Notes: generated by a model from the sequence alone, not told the origin. A stretch of DNA of 64,000 bases from Halomonas sp. HL-48 (GCF_001314875.1 NZ_LJZS01000014.1:31748-95747), one strand, 5' to 3'; shown: positions 47,745 to 56,833, numbered from the stretch's first letter. Program-made: numbers and translations.

Positions 47745-47906
47745 GCTCTGCTCTTGTTATTCAAAAATAGTGGAAATAGCAATTGTTCCTGCCACTTGGC
47801 TTGGGCTGGACAATAACACAGCACAAGCACAGTATGGGCCGCTGAAAACGCTATATAAACTAAATTGCATAGGGATATGCAACGCCAAATTCGTCAGGAG
47901 GACGCC

Positions 47907-48725
47907 ATGGCCAGTCGTATGAAAAACCCCGACCACCGTGATGCAATTACCCTTTACGCTCGCATGGGTTACGCTTCCCGCGGCATTGTGTATGTATTAG
48001 TAGGTGGCCTCGCGGCGCTGGCAGCGTTTGGACAAGGCGGCCAGACCGAAGGCAGCCGTGGCGCCTTAGAGCGCGTGCTCACTGCCCCCTTTGGTAACGT
48101 GTTGCTAGGCCTCATTGCCGTTGGCTTGTTGGGGTACGCTATGTGGCGCACTATCCAAGCGGTTAAAGACGCCGACCATCACGGCAACGGCGCCAAAGGT
48201 TTAGCGATTCGCGCAGGCTTATTAGCGAGCGCCATTACCCATACGCTATTGGCATTTTTTGCCGCTACACTCATCTCCCAATATGCTGGCTCTTCTGGTG
48301 GTTCAGGTGGCGGCTCGCAAGGAGTGGCTAGCTGGCTGATGCAGCAGCCTTTCGGGCGCTGGCTGGTAGGCGGGGTTGGCTTCATCATGATTGGCGTAGG
48401 CATCGCCCACGCATTTAAAGGTTATAAGGCCAAATTCGACAAACACTTTTCTATGCCGACACAGACGCAACAGTGGGCCTATCCTATCTGTCGTTTCGGC
48501 TTAGTGATTCGTGGCGTTGTGTTTGTGATCGTGGGCAACTTTTTTATCATCGCCGCTTATCAAATCGACCCCAATGAAGCAGGTGGTATGGGTGAAGTGT
48601 TTAGCACCCTGCGAAGCCAGCCCTACGGTCAATGGCTGCTTGCGTTTGTTGCTCTGGGGCTATTCGCATTCGGCCTTTACAGCGTGTTAGCGGCTATTTA
48701 CCGGCGCATTAATCCCCAAATGTAA
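47907..48725 (+). CDS. DUF1206 membrane protein
   Basis: A 272-residue membrane protein with three repeated units, each opening with an R-x-G-xx-RGIVYxxVG-type motif: ARMGYASRGIVYVLVGGLAA, IRAGLLASAITHTLLAFFAA and CRFGLVIRGVVFVIVGNFF. This threefold repeat of paired helices is the DUF1206 signature; the function is unknown. A Gly/Ser-rich loop (SSGGSGGGSQG) lies in the middle. AGGAGG gives strong support to the ATG at 47907. An upstream in-frame ATG at 47865 is not needed. Confidence 0.85.
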   Translation: MASRMKNPDHRDAITLYARMGYASRGIVYVLVGGLAALAAFGQGGQTEGSRGALERVLTAPFGNVLLGLIAVGLLGYAMWRTIQAVKDADHHGNGAKGLAIRAGLLASAITHTLLAFFAATLISQYAGSSGGSGGGSQGVASWLMQQPFGRWLVGGVGFIMIGVGIAHAFKGYKAKFDKHFSMPTQTQQWAYPICRFGLVIRGVVFVIVGNFFIIAAYQIDPNEAGGMGEVFSTLRSQPYGQWLLAFVALGLFAFGLYSVLAAIYRRINPQM

Positions 48726-48733
48726 TCATCACC

Positions 48734-49336
48734 ATGGCCCTAACATCAAAGCGAACTAAACAGTGGTTCGAGCGCATTAACGGCTCAAAGAACATGCTGT
48801 GGCTACTGGGAGCCCTCTCTTTTCTTGAGACCATTATTCTGCCCATTCCCATCGAGCTGGTATTGATACCGCTAATGGCAGTGAACCGGCAGCGTATCTG
48901 GGCAATTGCCAAGGCCACAACGTTGGGCTGCTTGGTTGCGTCAATCGTTGGCTATGGCGTGGGCATGGTGCTCTACCAATCCGTCGGTACCTGGTTTATC
49001 GAATTTATGGGGATGGAGCAGAGCTATCAGGCGTTCCAGAGCTTCTTCGACCAGTACGGTTTTGCTGCGATTCTGGCCATAGGCATATTGCCTATCCCCT
49101 TTCAGGTGGCGATGATTACCGCCGGGCTGTCTGGCTACCCCATGCTGCTTTTCGCCCTGGCGGCACTTATCGCCCGCGGCCTACGCTATTTCGGTTTGGC
49201 TTGGCTGGTTCACCGCTTTGGTCATAGCGTGCTAGTGTTGTGGAAACGCCATGCCTTGGTAACCAGTTTGGTGTCAGGGGTTGTTGTACTTGCGGTGGCC
49301 CTAGGGATGCAGGCACTGGCGGGGTTGGTGGTTTAG
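48734..49336 (+). CDS. VTT/DedA-like membrane protein (YqaA type)
   Basis: A 200-residue membrane protein of the VTT (SNARE-associated, DedA-related) superfamily, YqaA-like. It has SFLETIILPIPIELVLIPLMAVNRQR (helix hairpin with the ExxxPxP pattern) and FFDQYGFAAILAIGILPIPFQVAMITAGLSGYP, followed by two helices. It lies 8 bp after the DUF1206 gene, so they are likely cotranscribed. The role is presumably in membrane lipid handling, but this is inference. Confidence 0.82.
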   Translation: MALTSKRTKQWFERINGSKNMLWLLGALSFLETIILPIPIELVLIPLMAVNRQRIWAIAKATTLGCLVASIVGYGVGMVLYQSVGTWFIEFMGMEQSYQAFQSFFDQYGFAAILAIGILPIPFQVAMITAGLSGYPMLLFALAALIARGLRYFGLAWLVHRFGHSVLVLWKRHALVTSLVSGVVVLAVALGMQALAGLVV

Positions 49337-49384
49337 TGTTAAATCGAAATCAAGCGGGATATTCCACCGTTATAGACTACCCAA

Positions 49385-49870
49385 CTAGACCTTATTGCCA
49401 TTATCTAAAGGTAATGTGCCGTACTCCTTCACCGGCTGAATAGCGAAGTTGCTGCGAATATCACTCACCCCAGGTAGACGCAGCAGTGTCCCCGTTAGAA
49501 ACGCCTCGTAAGCCGCCAAGCTTGGTACCACCACCTGCAGCAAAAAATCAGACTCCCCAGAAACTAAGTGCGCAGTGACTACTTCGGGCAGTTTAACCAC
49601 TGCCTCGCGGAAGGCATTCGCCTGCTCTTCATGGTGGCGTTCAACCTTGATCCCCACAAACACCGTTAACTCAAGCCCGAGGCCGCGACGATCAAGCTCA
49701 GCATGGTAACCACGAATAATACCGCTAGCTTCTAAGCGTCGGACTCGGCGCAAACAGGGAGATGGCGACAAGTTTACTTTCTCCGCGAGTTCCACATTCG
49801 TTAAACGAGCATCATCTTGAAGCAAGGCAAGAATGCGACGGTCGATAGCGTCTAACTGACCAATTGGCAT
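49385..49870 (-). CDS. Lrp/AsnC-family regulator
   Basis: A 161-residue feast/famine regulator. The N-terminal HTH is LDAIDRRILALLQDDARLTNVELAEKVNLSPSPCLRRVRRLEASGIIRGYHAELD, and a C-terminal RAM ligand-binding domain follows (VVTAHLVSGESDFLLQVVVPSLAAYEAFL). I chose the ATG at 49870 (MPIGQLDAIDRRI), with GGAAAG upstream; a longer reading from 49933 adds an unlikely hydrophobic leader. It is divergent from the RhtB exporter, the standard pairing in which an Lrp protein induces amino-acid export. Confidence 0.92.
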   Translation of the reverse strand: MPIGQLDAIDRRILALLQDDARLTNVELAEKVNLSPSPCLRRVRRLEASGIIRGYHAELDRRGLGLELTVFVGIKVERHHEEQANAFREAVVKLPEVVTAHLVSGESDFLLQVVVPSLAAYEAFLTGTLLRLPGVSDIRSNFAIQPVKEYGTLPLDNGNKV

Positions 49871-50012
49871 AAGCAAGCACTTTCCTATTAAAATTTGATA
49901 CAAAACACCAATAAACATTTTTTTTAAAGTCAAAATGGCAAGAAATCGCTCACCTCTTTAACGGTACCATAGCGCTTGCGAAGACACTATTTGTGACCTG
50001 AAGGAAGCAGCG

Positions 50013-50624
50013 ATGGAAATTGGTCTTTTTATTAGTGCATTAGCCATTGTTTACCTAATTCCTGGTCCCGATATGTTACTTGTATTGCATACCAGTAGCT
50101 CTCAGGGGCGTGGTCATGGGCTCGCCACAGCGCTAGGGCTAGGCATGGCTCGAGGGCTGCATGTAGCGTTAGCAGGATTGGGCCTAGCCGCTCTATTTAC
50201 TGCAGCCCCGTGGCTATTTGATGTAGTTCGTTACTTGGGCGCAGCCTATTTGGTTTGGGTAGGCGTGCAGCTTATTCGTAGCCAGCATGGCTCCGATAGT
50301 AATCACCATCCAGCATCGCTTAATGGAAGCTATTACCTAGCTTGGCGTCGAGGGCTTCTAACTAATTTACTGAACCCGAAATCACTCCTTTTTTGTTCGG
50401 TGTTACTGCCCCAATTTATACATGCTCAGCAAGGCACCGTTGCGCTTCAATTCACGCTACTGGGGGCGGTGCTGGTGGGTGTGGGGCTTCTCTATGATGT
50501 GCTATATGCTTGCCTGGGAGCGCGGATGCAACGTTGGTTTTCCAGCCACTACAAACGGCAAGTACTACAGCGCTGGGTATTCGGAACACTGATTATTGGC
50601 TTTGCACTGCGGTTAGCATCTTAA
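50013..50624 (+). CDS. RhtB/LysE-family amino-acid exporter
   Basis: A 203-residue exporter with the RhtB opening LAIVYLIPGPDMLLVLHTSSSQGRGHGLATALGLGMARG and the LLTNLLNPKSLLFCSVLLPQFI motif. It is divergent from the Lrp-type regulator across about 140 AT-rich bases; it probably exports an amino acid sensed by that regulator. GAAGGAAGC precedes the ATG. Confidence 0.9.
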   Translation: MEIGLFISALAIVYLIPGPDMLLVLHTSSSQGRGHGLATALGLGMARGLHVALAGLGLAALFTAAPWLFDVVRYLGAAYLVWVGVQLIRSQHGSDSNHHPASLNGSYYLAWRRGLLTNLLNPKSLLFCSVLLPQFIHAQQGTVALQFTLLGAVLVGVGLLYDVLYACLGARMQRWFSSHYKRQVLQRWVFGTLIIGFALRLAS

Positions 50625-50696
50625 AGTTGCTCACCATAGGTCTGTTCTCAACTGCGCTTAGTACTATTTGGACATGTACTGTTGATACCTAAATAG

Positions 50697-51004
50697 CTAA
50701 TCTCGCTCGACTTTGGCGATACGGGCTTTGAAGTGCTGGTACCACTGCTGATGAACTAGCTGCTGAGCCTCTTGATGCTCAGCATGGGCTTTCCAGGCTT
50801 TAATCGATGATATATCAGCCCAGTAGGAAACCGTCACCCCCACTTCATTCCTGGCGGACTCCACGCCCAAAAAACCCGGCTGCTGGGCGAAAAGCTCAAC
50901 CATTTTTACCGCCATCTTGTCAGAGTCATCATCGACCTCTGTGCGGAGAGAGGTAAAAATAACCGCGTAGTAAGGGGAGCGGGGGTGTCGGCAATCAGCG
51001 GCAT
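50697..51004 (-). pseudogene. Antibiotic-biosynthesis-monooxygenase (ABM) protein, frameshifted
   Basis: Reading from the ATG at 51004 gives MPLIADTPAP. The sequence then leaves frame, and the next frame continues PYYAVIFTSLRTE through MAVKMVELFAQQPGFLGVESARNEVGVTVSYWADISSIKAWKAH to ARIAKVERD. Together they make a normal ABM-superfamily protein of about 104 residues. One missing base in the G-run at 50974-50977 (C-run on the coding strand) explains the break. The downstream ATG at 50915 could still give a 72-residue product without the first strand. It is either a recent inactivation or a homopolymer sequencing error. Confidence 0.75.
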
Positions 51005-51039
51005 TAGTTATCCAGCTTGGTTAAAAGCTTACGCCAGTG

Positions 51040-51828
51040 TCACTGGTCAGGTTTATCGGCGTTTTGTACCGGCGAGACATGCTTAGCCTTCATATCCCTA
51101 AAGGCCTCCATGATATCCATCGGTAATGGGAAAACAATCGTCGAAGCGTTCTTGTTGCTCATATCGCTCATGGTCTGCAGATAGCGAAGCTGAAGCGCGG
51201 CGGAGTTTTCCTGCATCACGTTGGCCGCCTCGACCAGCTTCTTGGAAGCCTGCAACTCACCCTCAGCGTGGATGACCTTAGCGCGCCGCTCACGCTCTGC
51301 CTCGGCCTGGCGGGCAATGGCGCGGATCATGCTCTCATCCAGATCCACGTGCTTGATCTCCACGTTCGCCACCTTGATACCCCAGGAATCTGTCTGAGCG
51401 TCGAGTATTTCCTGGATGTCGTCGTTGAGCTTGTCGCGCTCGGAAAGCATTTCATCCAGGTCATGCTTACCCAGCACCGAACGCAGCGTGGTTTGCGCCA
51501 GCTGGCTGGTGGCCTGGGTAAAGTTCTCCACCTGAATAATCGCTTTTTCCGGGTCCACCACGCGGAAGTAAAGCACGGCGTTGACCTTCACGGTGACGTT
51601 ATCCTGGGAGATCACGTCCTGCTCGGGCACGTCCATGGTGATGACGCGCAGGTCGACCACCTGCATCTTTTGAATCGCGGGGATCACGATGACCAGGCCC
51701 GGTCCTTTCACCTTCTGATAGCGGCCCAGAAAGAACACCACGCCGCGTTTGTATTCCGGCAGTATGCGGATGGAAGCGGCGATTAGTAGCACCACCAATA
51801 CGACTGGGACAAGATACGAAATAATCAT
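51040..51828 (-). CDS. SPFH/stomatin-like membrane protein (slipin)
   Basis: A 262-residue SPFH-domain protein. The N-terminal membrane helix ([19 protein letters not shown]) is followed by [57 protein letters not shown], the stomatin core, and a coiled helix ([31 protein letters not shown]). It lies 60 bp after a NfeD-type protease gene, the classic partner; in archaea the protease cleaves stomatin. The pair is thought to organise membrane microdomains. Confidence 0.92.
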   Translation of the reverse strand: MIISYLVPVVLVVLLIAASIRILPEYKRGVVFFLGRYQKVKGPGLVIVIPAIQKMQVVDLRVITMDVPEQDVISQDNVTVKVNAVLYFRVVDPEKAIIQVENFTQATSQLAQTTLRSVLGKHDLDEMLSERDKLNDDIQEILDAQTDSWGIKVANVEIKHVDLDESMIRAIARQAEAERERRAKVIHAEGELQASKKLVEAANVMQENSAALQLRYLQTMSDMSNKNASTIVFPLPMDIMEAFRDMKAKHVSPVQNADKPDQ

Positions 51829-51888
51829 GGGGCACCTCGTTTAGCGGATGATCAATTACCTGACGACGGCCACAAGGGGGCAGCGTCG

Positions 51889-53247
51889 CTAGGGATGTGA
51901 GACATAGACCGTCAAGCCTTCAAGACGTACCACTTTCAGCTCATCACCCTGCTTGACGGGGGCATCGCTCACCGCATTCCAACGTTCGCTGTGCAGTCGA
52001 ACGTGGCCGTTGGCTTCAAAATCCTCCAGGGCAACGGCGCTGGCGCCAATCATCTGCTCGATTCCGGTATGCGCCGGGCGACGACGCAGCGTGGCAAAGC
52101 GCGTCAACGTCCACAGCATCAGGCCGCCGGAGACCAGCGCCACACCGCCAATCAGCGGTAGCGAAATTGCCATGTACTCGGCATCCAGGAGCATTATCGA
52201 CCCAAGCACAAAGGCAACGATGCCGCCGAGCCCCAGCACGCCGAAGCTGGGCATCAGTGCCTCGCCCACCATCAACGCCAACCCGACCACAATCAGCGCC
52301 AATCCAGCGTAATTGATCGGCAGCAATTGAAATGCAAACAGGGAGAGCAACAGGCAAATCACGCCAATGGTGCCGGGAAATAGACTGCCGGGGCTGGCAA
52401 GCTCGAACACCAGACCGTAGAAGCCGATGATCATCAAAAAGAAGGCAATATTGGGATTGGTGATTAGCGAAAGCACCTGGGTGCGCCAATCAGGGTCGAA
52501 GCGTTCAATGGTGAGGTCGGCGGTCTCGAGGGTGGCATCACCGCTTTCCATGACCACGCTCATGCCATCGATCTGCTCAAGTAAATCGGTGACATCGCGC
52601 GCCACCGCCTCGATGACGTTCTGCTCCAGCGCTTCGCTGGCGGTGAGGTTGACGGCATCACGCACCGCCTCTTCGGCCCAGTCGGCGTTACGGTCATGAC
52701 GCTCGGCCAGGCTGCGGATAAAGCTCACCGCGTCTTCCATCACCTTGCGCTCCATGGCGCTGCCCTCGCCTTCTGACTCCTCAGCCGCGCCATCATCATC
52801 GCTTTCTTTACTGCCGGGCAGCCCGCCGCCCATTTGAACGGGCGTGGCCGAACCGAGGTGGGTCGAGGGGGCCATGGCGGCCACGTGGCTACCGTAAAGC
52901 AGGTAGGTGCCCGCGCTTGCCGCGCGCGCACCGCTTGGGGATACGTACATGACGACGGGGATATCAGCGTTGAGCATTTCGCGAATCATATCGCGGGTGG
53001 TATCGACCAGCCCGCCGGGGGTATCGAGTTCGACGATCACCACCTCGCTGCCCTGCTCGCGGGCTTGTTCCAGGCCGCGCTCAAAGTAGTCCTTGGTCGC
53101 CGGGCCGATCGCGCCTTCAATATCCATAACCAAGGCATGACGCGATGGCGTTTGAGCTGATGCCTGCCAGGCGAACGACAGTGCCAGCATCAACAATCCT
53201 GCTAGCGATAACCACAGCCAAGGGGATTGGTAAGAAAGCCTTTGCAT
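51889..53247 (-). CDS. NfeD family membrane serine protease (ClpP-like)
   Basis: A 452-residue protein. After a signal or anchor sequence (LWLSLAGLLMLALSFAWQASA) comes a ClpP-class protease domain with nucleophile Ser111 (ARAASAGTYLLYGSH) and the likely general-base Lys168 (MERKVMEDAVSFI). Several membrane helices follow, then the soluble NfeD OB-fold (ALEDFEANGHVRLHSERWNAVSDAPVKQGDELKVVRLEGL). This matches the long, protease-containing NfeD1b class. An acidic insert (SKESDDDGAAEESEGEGS) lies near residues 146-163. I chose the ATG at 53247, with GGGGAG upstream. It forms an operon with the SPFH gene. Confidence 0.93.
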   Translation of the reverse strand: MQRLSYQSPWLWLSLAGLLMLALSFAWQASAQTPSRHALVMDIEGAIGPATKDYFERGLEQAREQGSEVVIVELDTPGGLVDTTRDMIREMLNADIPVVMYVSPSGARAASAGTYLLYGSHVAAMAPSTHLGSATPVQMGGGLPGSKESDDDGAAEESEGEGSAMERKVMEDAVSFIRSLAERHDRNADWAEEAVRDAVNLTASEALEQNVIEAVARDVTDLLEQIDGMSVVMESGDATLETADLTIERFDPDWRTQVLSLITNPNIAFFLMIIGFYGLVFELASPGSLFPGTIGVICLLLSLFAFQLLPINYAGLALIVVGLALMVGEALMPSFGVLGLGGIVAFVLGSIMLLDAEYMAISLPLIGGVALVSGGLMLWTLTRFATLRRRPAHTGIEQMIGASAVALEDFEANGHVRLHSERWNAVSDAPVKQGDELKVVRLEGLTVYVSHP

Positions 53248-53705
53248 ATCAGCTCCCCGCGCCTCGCGTCTTGACACCATTTCTTGACAATATTTTGCGT
53301 TTTGTTCAGCTGCCCTAACGGCAACTCATCTAAAAGCAAAACACTTCATGTACAAAACTTAAACCATGTACATCTACCGAACAAGAAATATCGTTGCGCC
53401 TGGATATTTTCAACATAGCATGTGTGGTGGGTTTGGTAATGAAGCATGGCAAGCAAACGATGTTGCCATTTCTAACAGCCTGCCATTAAGTCAGCGTACC
53501 TGGCAGCCTGACGCTCTGACCGCACATCACTGGTTCGGTAATTTAACGCGATGTGCAGCGCCATGAGTGAACATGCTGAAAGTAGCGACCTTCAACTCGC
53601 CCTTGAGCTTGCGGGTTTGCCGGCCAACCGCTGGGCAAGCCTTCAGCAGCAGCGGTAGCATATCGTTAAGCAGTGCCGAAAAGCGCAGCGCTGGTAGCTG
53701 GAAAA
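53248..53705. other. Intergenic stretch with no recognised gene
   Basis: 458 bp upstream of nfeD and downstream of the DUF4019 gene. It holds two direct CATGTACA repeats (53347 and 53365, 18 bp apart) and several short unsupported ORFs, including a 31-codon one at 53563. Nothing could be matched to a family. The first 100 bp should contain the nfeD promoter. Confidence 0.4.
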
Positions 53706-54119
53706 TCAGGGCGCTTCCACGTAATAGCTGCTCACCCGCCAGGTACCGTTTTCAAGATGAGGGGTAACCGTCTCGAGCCGGCGGCCGCTGTTCTCGAAGC
53801 CGGTTTGGAAGGTAAAGACGATATAGTCACCACTCGGCGCACCCGGCATGGACGTTTCTTGGCTGGCACGCAGGCGCTGGCGCGATGACACCTCGCCAAA
53901 ATCTCGGCGCACAAGCTCAATGGTGCGGGCAAGCATGCCTTGAGACAGCGGCGCTTTCAGTATCGGCGACGAGGACTCCCAGGCTTTTTCGTAGTTACCG
54001 TTATCGATCGCTTCCAGCCAGGCAAGCGCAGCGGCCTCCGCCTCGTCGGTATTGGCCATGGCATTTGAACTGAGAGACAGCAGCGCTGCCGTGATAATAA
54101 AGCGCAATATGTGGGGCAT
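53706..54119 (-). CDS. DUF4019 periplasmic protein
   Basis: A 137-residue protein with a signal peptide (FIITAALLSLSSNAMA-NTDEAE) and a DUF4019 domain: AAALAWLEAIDNGNYEKAWESSSPILKAPLSQGMLARTIELVRRDFGEVSSRQRL, then PSGDYIVFTFQTGFENSGRRLETVTPHLENGTWRVSSYYVE. The pattern resembles an NTF2-like fold. The function is unknown. It appears to be a single-gene unit. Confidence 0.85.
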   Translation of the reverse strand: MPHILRFIITAALLSLSSNAMANTDEAEAAALAWLEAIDNGNYEKAWESSSPILKAPLSQGMLARTIELVRRDFGEVSSRQRLRASQETSMPGAPSGDYIVFTFQTGFENSGRRLETVTPHLENGTWRVSSYYVEAP

Positions 54120-54309
54120 GGCGGGCTCTCATGACGTGGGTGACGGTCGTGCACGTTCGTCGTATAGAGAGTTATCGGAAAAAAGCGGAGTTTCTTTAGC
54201 ACAAATCTTTACGAAGGCAGCGCCGCCATGCCCCGAGGCGGACAAAGCGAAGCGCAGTGTCTTGTTACTTTTACCGAGAGCGGCGCGCTGCTGTCGTTAA
54301 GGGCTTCTC

Positions 54310-54828
54310 TCAGGCTCCGGGGCTAGCGTCTTCAGAACTGGGCCGCAACTGGCGCTGAATGCCAAGCAGGAAATTGCGCAGCATCTGGTCTTTGCACTCA
54401 CGGTAATTCTTGTGGCTCGGCTTGCGGAAAAAGGCACTCAGTTCATGGTGGCTCAACGGCAGCCCGACCAACTCAAACACCTCCAGCACATCATCGGCCT
54501 TCATGTTCAACGCAATGCGCAGCTTCTGGAACACCATATTGTTGTTCAACTGCGCTTCTGGCGCAGGCTGTGGGCCCTCGCGCTTGCCGCGCTTGAAGCT
54601 GATAAACCCGTTCAAGAACGCCGCCAGCTCTTTGTTTTTCATCGCCACAAAGGCGTCATCGTCATCCTTCTTCAGCCAGGCGGTTACCTGCGACTGGGTC
54701 ACGCTGACCTCGGCCAGCGAGAAGATATTCACGATGGTGTTATCTTTTAAATCAAAGGTGTAACGGATACGGCGAAAAATATCGTTATTGGTCAAAATGG
54801 GGTTCCTGGCCGGTGGTGAGAGATTCAA
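54310..54828 (-). CDS. DUF1456 (YehS-like) protein
   Basis: A 172-residue protein with two copies of the DUF1456 repeat: NNDIFRRIRYTFDLKDNTIVNIFSLAEVSVTQSQVTAWLKKDDDDAF..KNKELAAFLNGFI, then NNMVFQKLRIALNMKADDVLEVFELVGLPLSHHELSAFFRKPSHKNYRECKDQMLRNFLLGI. The function is unknown. The ATG at 54828 makes a 44-bp overlap with the preceding gene. Homologues usually begin just before NNDI, so a TTG at 54795 may be the real start. Confidence 0.85.
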   Translation of the reverse strand: MNLSPPARNPILTNNDIFRRIRYTFDLKDNTIVNIFSLAEVSVTQSQVTAWLKKDDDDAFVAMKNKELAAFLNGFISFKRGKREGPQPAPEAQLNNNMVFQKLRIALNMKADDVLEVFELVGLPLSHHELSAFFRKPSHKNYRECKDQMLRNFLLGIQRQLRPSSEDASPGA

Positions 54829-55228
54829 GCAGTTCGTCGATGTCGGCTTTCAGCTCATCATCTTCAATGCTCTGGGCGCTGGTTCTTGCCTGTTGCAAGC
54901 TTACAATAGCCGCGCCGGTTTGGCCCGTCTCGGCCTGCAACGACGCCATGGAAAAACCGATAGAGGCAATATGGTCATTCGATTGCTTGGCCCCAGCCTT
55001 ATCCAGCGCTTTTTGGTAGATGGGCAGCGCGTCGTCTATCTCTTCGGTGAAGTCCGCCAGCGTTTCCCACTGTTCCGGATGGTCTTTATCGGTGTTCTCG
55101 TTATCGATACAAATCGCCCGCAACTCGGCGTACAGCGCATCAAATGTTTCTCTGTCATCCTTGGCGGCGGCCTTCATGAGCTTTTCCGCTAATCCGTAAA
55201 CCGCCTTGTATATCTTGGTGTTGATCAT
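54785..55228 (-). CDS. TPR-like helical protein
   Basis: A 147-residue, all-helical acidic protein. Three helical pairs resemble TPR units (ETLADFTEEIDDALPIYQKALDKAGAKQSNDHIASIGFSMASLQAETGQTGAAIVSLQQARTSAQS). I cannot name a family beyond a TPR-type fold. It overlaps the DUF1456 gene and is probably cotranscribed with it. Confidence 0.75.
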   Translation of the reverse strand: MINTKIYKAVYGLAEKLMKAAAKDDRETFDALYAELRAICIDNENTDKDHPEQWETLADFTEEIDDALPIYQKALDKAGAKQSNDHIASIGFSMASLQAETGQTGAAIVSLQQARTSAQSIEDDELKADIDELLESLTTGQEPHFDQ

Positions 55229-55344
55229 TATTGATGACCTTTTAATAAAATAAATAAAATTTAAATTTACAGTTAATGGAATTAACGATTGGCGGTCTCA
55301 AGTTCCAAGTGCAACGTTATTGCATGGCCTCGTTAGCTTTGCTT

Positions 55345-55596
55345 TTAGACATGTTTTCGGTGTCCCACCTTCACAACCGTGATGACAAGCAATTCATCTA
55401 CCACTTCATATATGATGCGGTAAACCCCTTGCCGAATACGGTAACGTTCTTGCCCTGAAAGCTTTTCACTGCCAACGGGACGAGGATTATATGGCAGTTC
55501 CTCTATACATTGCAGAATACGGGCAACATCCTTATTGGGGATTGACCGAAAATCCTTCGAGACAGACTTTTTGAGTACCAGCTTATAACTTGCCAT
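55345..55596 (-). CDS. relE: RelE-type toxin
   Basis: An 83-residue mRNA-interferase-like toxin: YKLVLKKSVSKDFRSIPNKDVARILQCIEELPYNPRPVGSEKLSGQERYRIRQGVYRIIYEVVDELLVITVVKVGHRKHV. This is a standard RelE/ParE core with the conserved RIRxGxYRIIYEV and the C-terminal VGHRKHVY-like end. Its start overlaps the antitoxin stop by 14 bp. It belongs to the RelE family, with ribosome-dependent cleavage inferred. Confidence 0.9.
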   Translation of the reverse strand: MASYKLVLKKSVSKDFRSIPNKDVARILQCIEELPYNPRPVGSEKLSGQERYRIRQGVYRIIYEVVDELLVITVVKVGHRKHV

Positions 55597-55816
55597 TAGC
55601 CTTCAAATCATCCAGCAAGGCTTCGTAGCTCATGGTGGGCTCAGAAACTCGTTCCTCAAATGCCGCCAAGTCTTCCTGATCCTCAGCCAAAGCCGCACGG
55701 ACAGCATCATTGACGATATCTGATAGTGAACGATGAGTATGCGCGGCCTTCAGGCGCAGGGCAGCGTGTAGCTTTGGGTCGAAATAAACCGTAGAACGCT
55801 TAGATGTCTCGCTCAT
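55583..55816 (-). CDS. Ribbon-helix-helix antitoxin of the RelE toxin
   Basis: A 77-residue antitoxin. The N-terminus (KRSTVYFDPKLHAALRLKAAHTHRSLSDIVNDAVRAAL) is a ribbon-helix-helix DNA-binding domain. The C-terminus (SYEALLDDLKANGKL) is the toxin-binding tail. It precedes the toxin and overlaps it. An iterated TGACG operator lies in its promoter. Confidence 0.88.
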   Translation of the reverse strand: MSETSKRSTVYFDPKLHAALRLKAAHTHRSLSDIVNDAVRAALAEDQEDLAAFEERVSEPTMSYEALLDDLKANGKL

Positions 55817-55846
55817 GGCACTCTCCGAGTGAGGTAACGTCTTGAC

Positions 55847-55875
55847 ATTATGACGTCACAGCGTCATAGCGTCAA
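55847..55875 (-). promoter_or_regulatory. Autoregulated promoter of the RelE toxin-antitoxin operon
   Basis: On the minus strand TTGACG, a 17-bp spacer and CATAAT form a good -35/-10 pair about 35 bp upstream of the antitoxin ATG. TGACG occurs three times at 8-bp intervals from the -35 through the spacer, a likely ribbon-helix-helix operator. Confidence 0.65.
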
Positions 55876-55908
55876 AATTACCCGATGGTTTGCGAGCCCA
55901 TAATCCGC

Positions 55909-56787
55909 CTATTCAGCGAAAAAAACGTGAAGCGCAGCGGCGCATGCGTCCGGTTGCTCTTCGGCCACGAAATGCCCGCAGTCTAGAGCGACTTCCTGTA
56001 CATCATCAGCCCAATCACGCCAGACGGTAAGCGGCGACTCGGCTTGCCCCGCGAGGAAGCCCCTGCCCCAGACAACCAGCATCGGGCATTGAATCCGGCG
56101 ACCAGCATTGCGATCCGCCAGGTCATGTTCCAGGTCAACCGTGGCCCCCGCGCGGTAGTCCTCACACGTCGCCTCAATCACGGATGGCTTATTGAAATGG
56201 TGTATATACTCGGCCAACGCGGGAGCCTCGATAGCCTCCACTCGCCCTGCCCACTGCGTCAGTAGGTGACGCAAATAAAATTCGGGATCGTGACCAATCA
56301 ACCGCTCGGGCAAGGGGGCCGGCTGGGCAAGAAAGGGCCAGTGGTAGGTGCGCATGGCGACATCTTTATTCATCCGTTCCCACACCTCAAGGGTTGGGAC
56401 GATATCGAGTGCGGCAAACCGCAAGACCCGCTCGGGATGATCAAGCACGAGCCGGTAGCCCACGCGCGCGCCGCGATCATGGCCCGCGAGCAGAAATTGC
56501 TCATACCCAAGCGCCGACATGACCTCCACCATGTCCTGGGCCATGGCGCGTTTGGAATACCCCAGATGCTCTGAATCAGGTTTTGGCCCCTTGCTCTCGC
56601 CGTAGCCCCGCAGGTCGGGTATCACGAGGGTAAAATGGTGGCGTAGCTGCGTTGCCACCGCATGCCACATCACGTGATTTTGAGGGTAGCCGTGCAACAG
56701 CAAAAGCGGTGGACCAGATCCGCCGCGACATACAAATATCTCGGCGTCCTCGGTTTGAATACGGCGCTTCTCAAAATCGTCAAACAT
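55909..56787 (-). CDS. Haloacetate (fluoroacetate-type) dehalogenase
   Basis: A 292-residue alpha/beta hydrolase. Every residue of the characterised fluoroacetate dehalogenase active site is found at the same spacing: nucleophile Asp104 (GHDRGAR), carboxylate-binding Arg105 and Arg108, acid Asp128 (ALDIVPT), halide-pocket His149, Trp150 and Tyr211, and base His272 (LDCGHF). The DehH1-type AQPAPLPE motif follows. It should hydrolyse haloacetates to glycolate; whether it prefers fluoride or chloride is unknown. The ATG at 56787 (MFDDFEKR) is more likely than one 18 bp upstream. It lies in the accessory region next to toxin-antitoxin genes, so it may have been gained by transfer. Confidence 0.88.
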   Translation of the reverse strand: MFDDFEKRRIQTEDAEIFVCRGGSGPPLLLLHGYPQNHVMWHAVATQLRHHFTLVIPDLRGYGESKGPKPDSEHLGYSKRAMAQDMVEVMSALGYEQFLLAGHDRGARVGYRLVLDHPERVLRFAALDIVPTLEVWERMNKDVAMRTYHWPFLAQPAPLPERLIGHDPEFYLRHLLTQWAGRVEAIEAPALAEYIHHFNKPSVIEATCEDYRAGATVDLEHDLADRNAGRRIQCPMLVVWGRGFLAGQAESPLTVWRDWADDVQEVALDCGHFVAEEQPDACAAALHVFFAE

Positions 56788-56833
56788 GGTCGTGATACCC
56801 CGCATTGGTGGTGTTTAGCATGACGTCAGCAGC

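Noticed and set aside
53347..53372. Two direct CATGTACA repeats as a CRISPR or iteron array
   Set aside because: There are only two copies of eight bases; this is too little for an array.
53559..53705. Minus-strand frame reading LKGELKVATFSMF as a nuclease remnant
   Set aside because: The resemblance to an endonuclease start is confined to a few residues, with no downstream motif.
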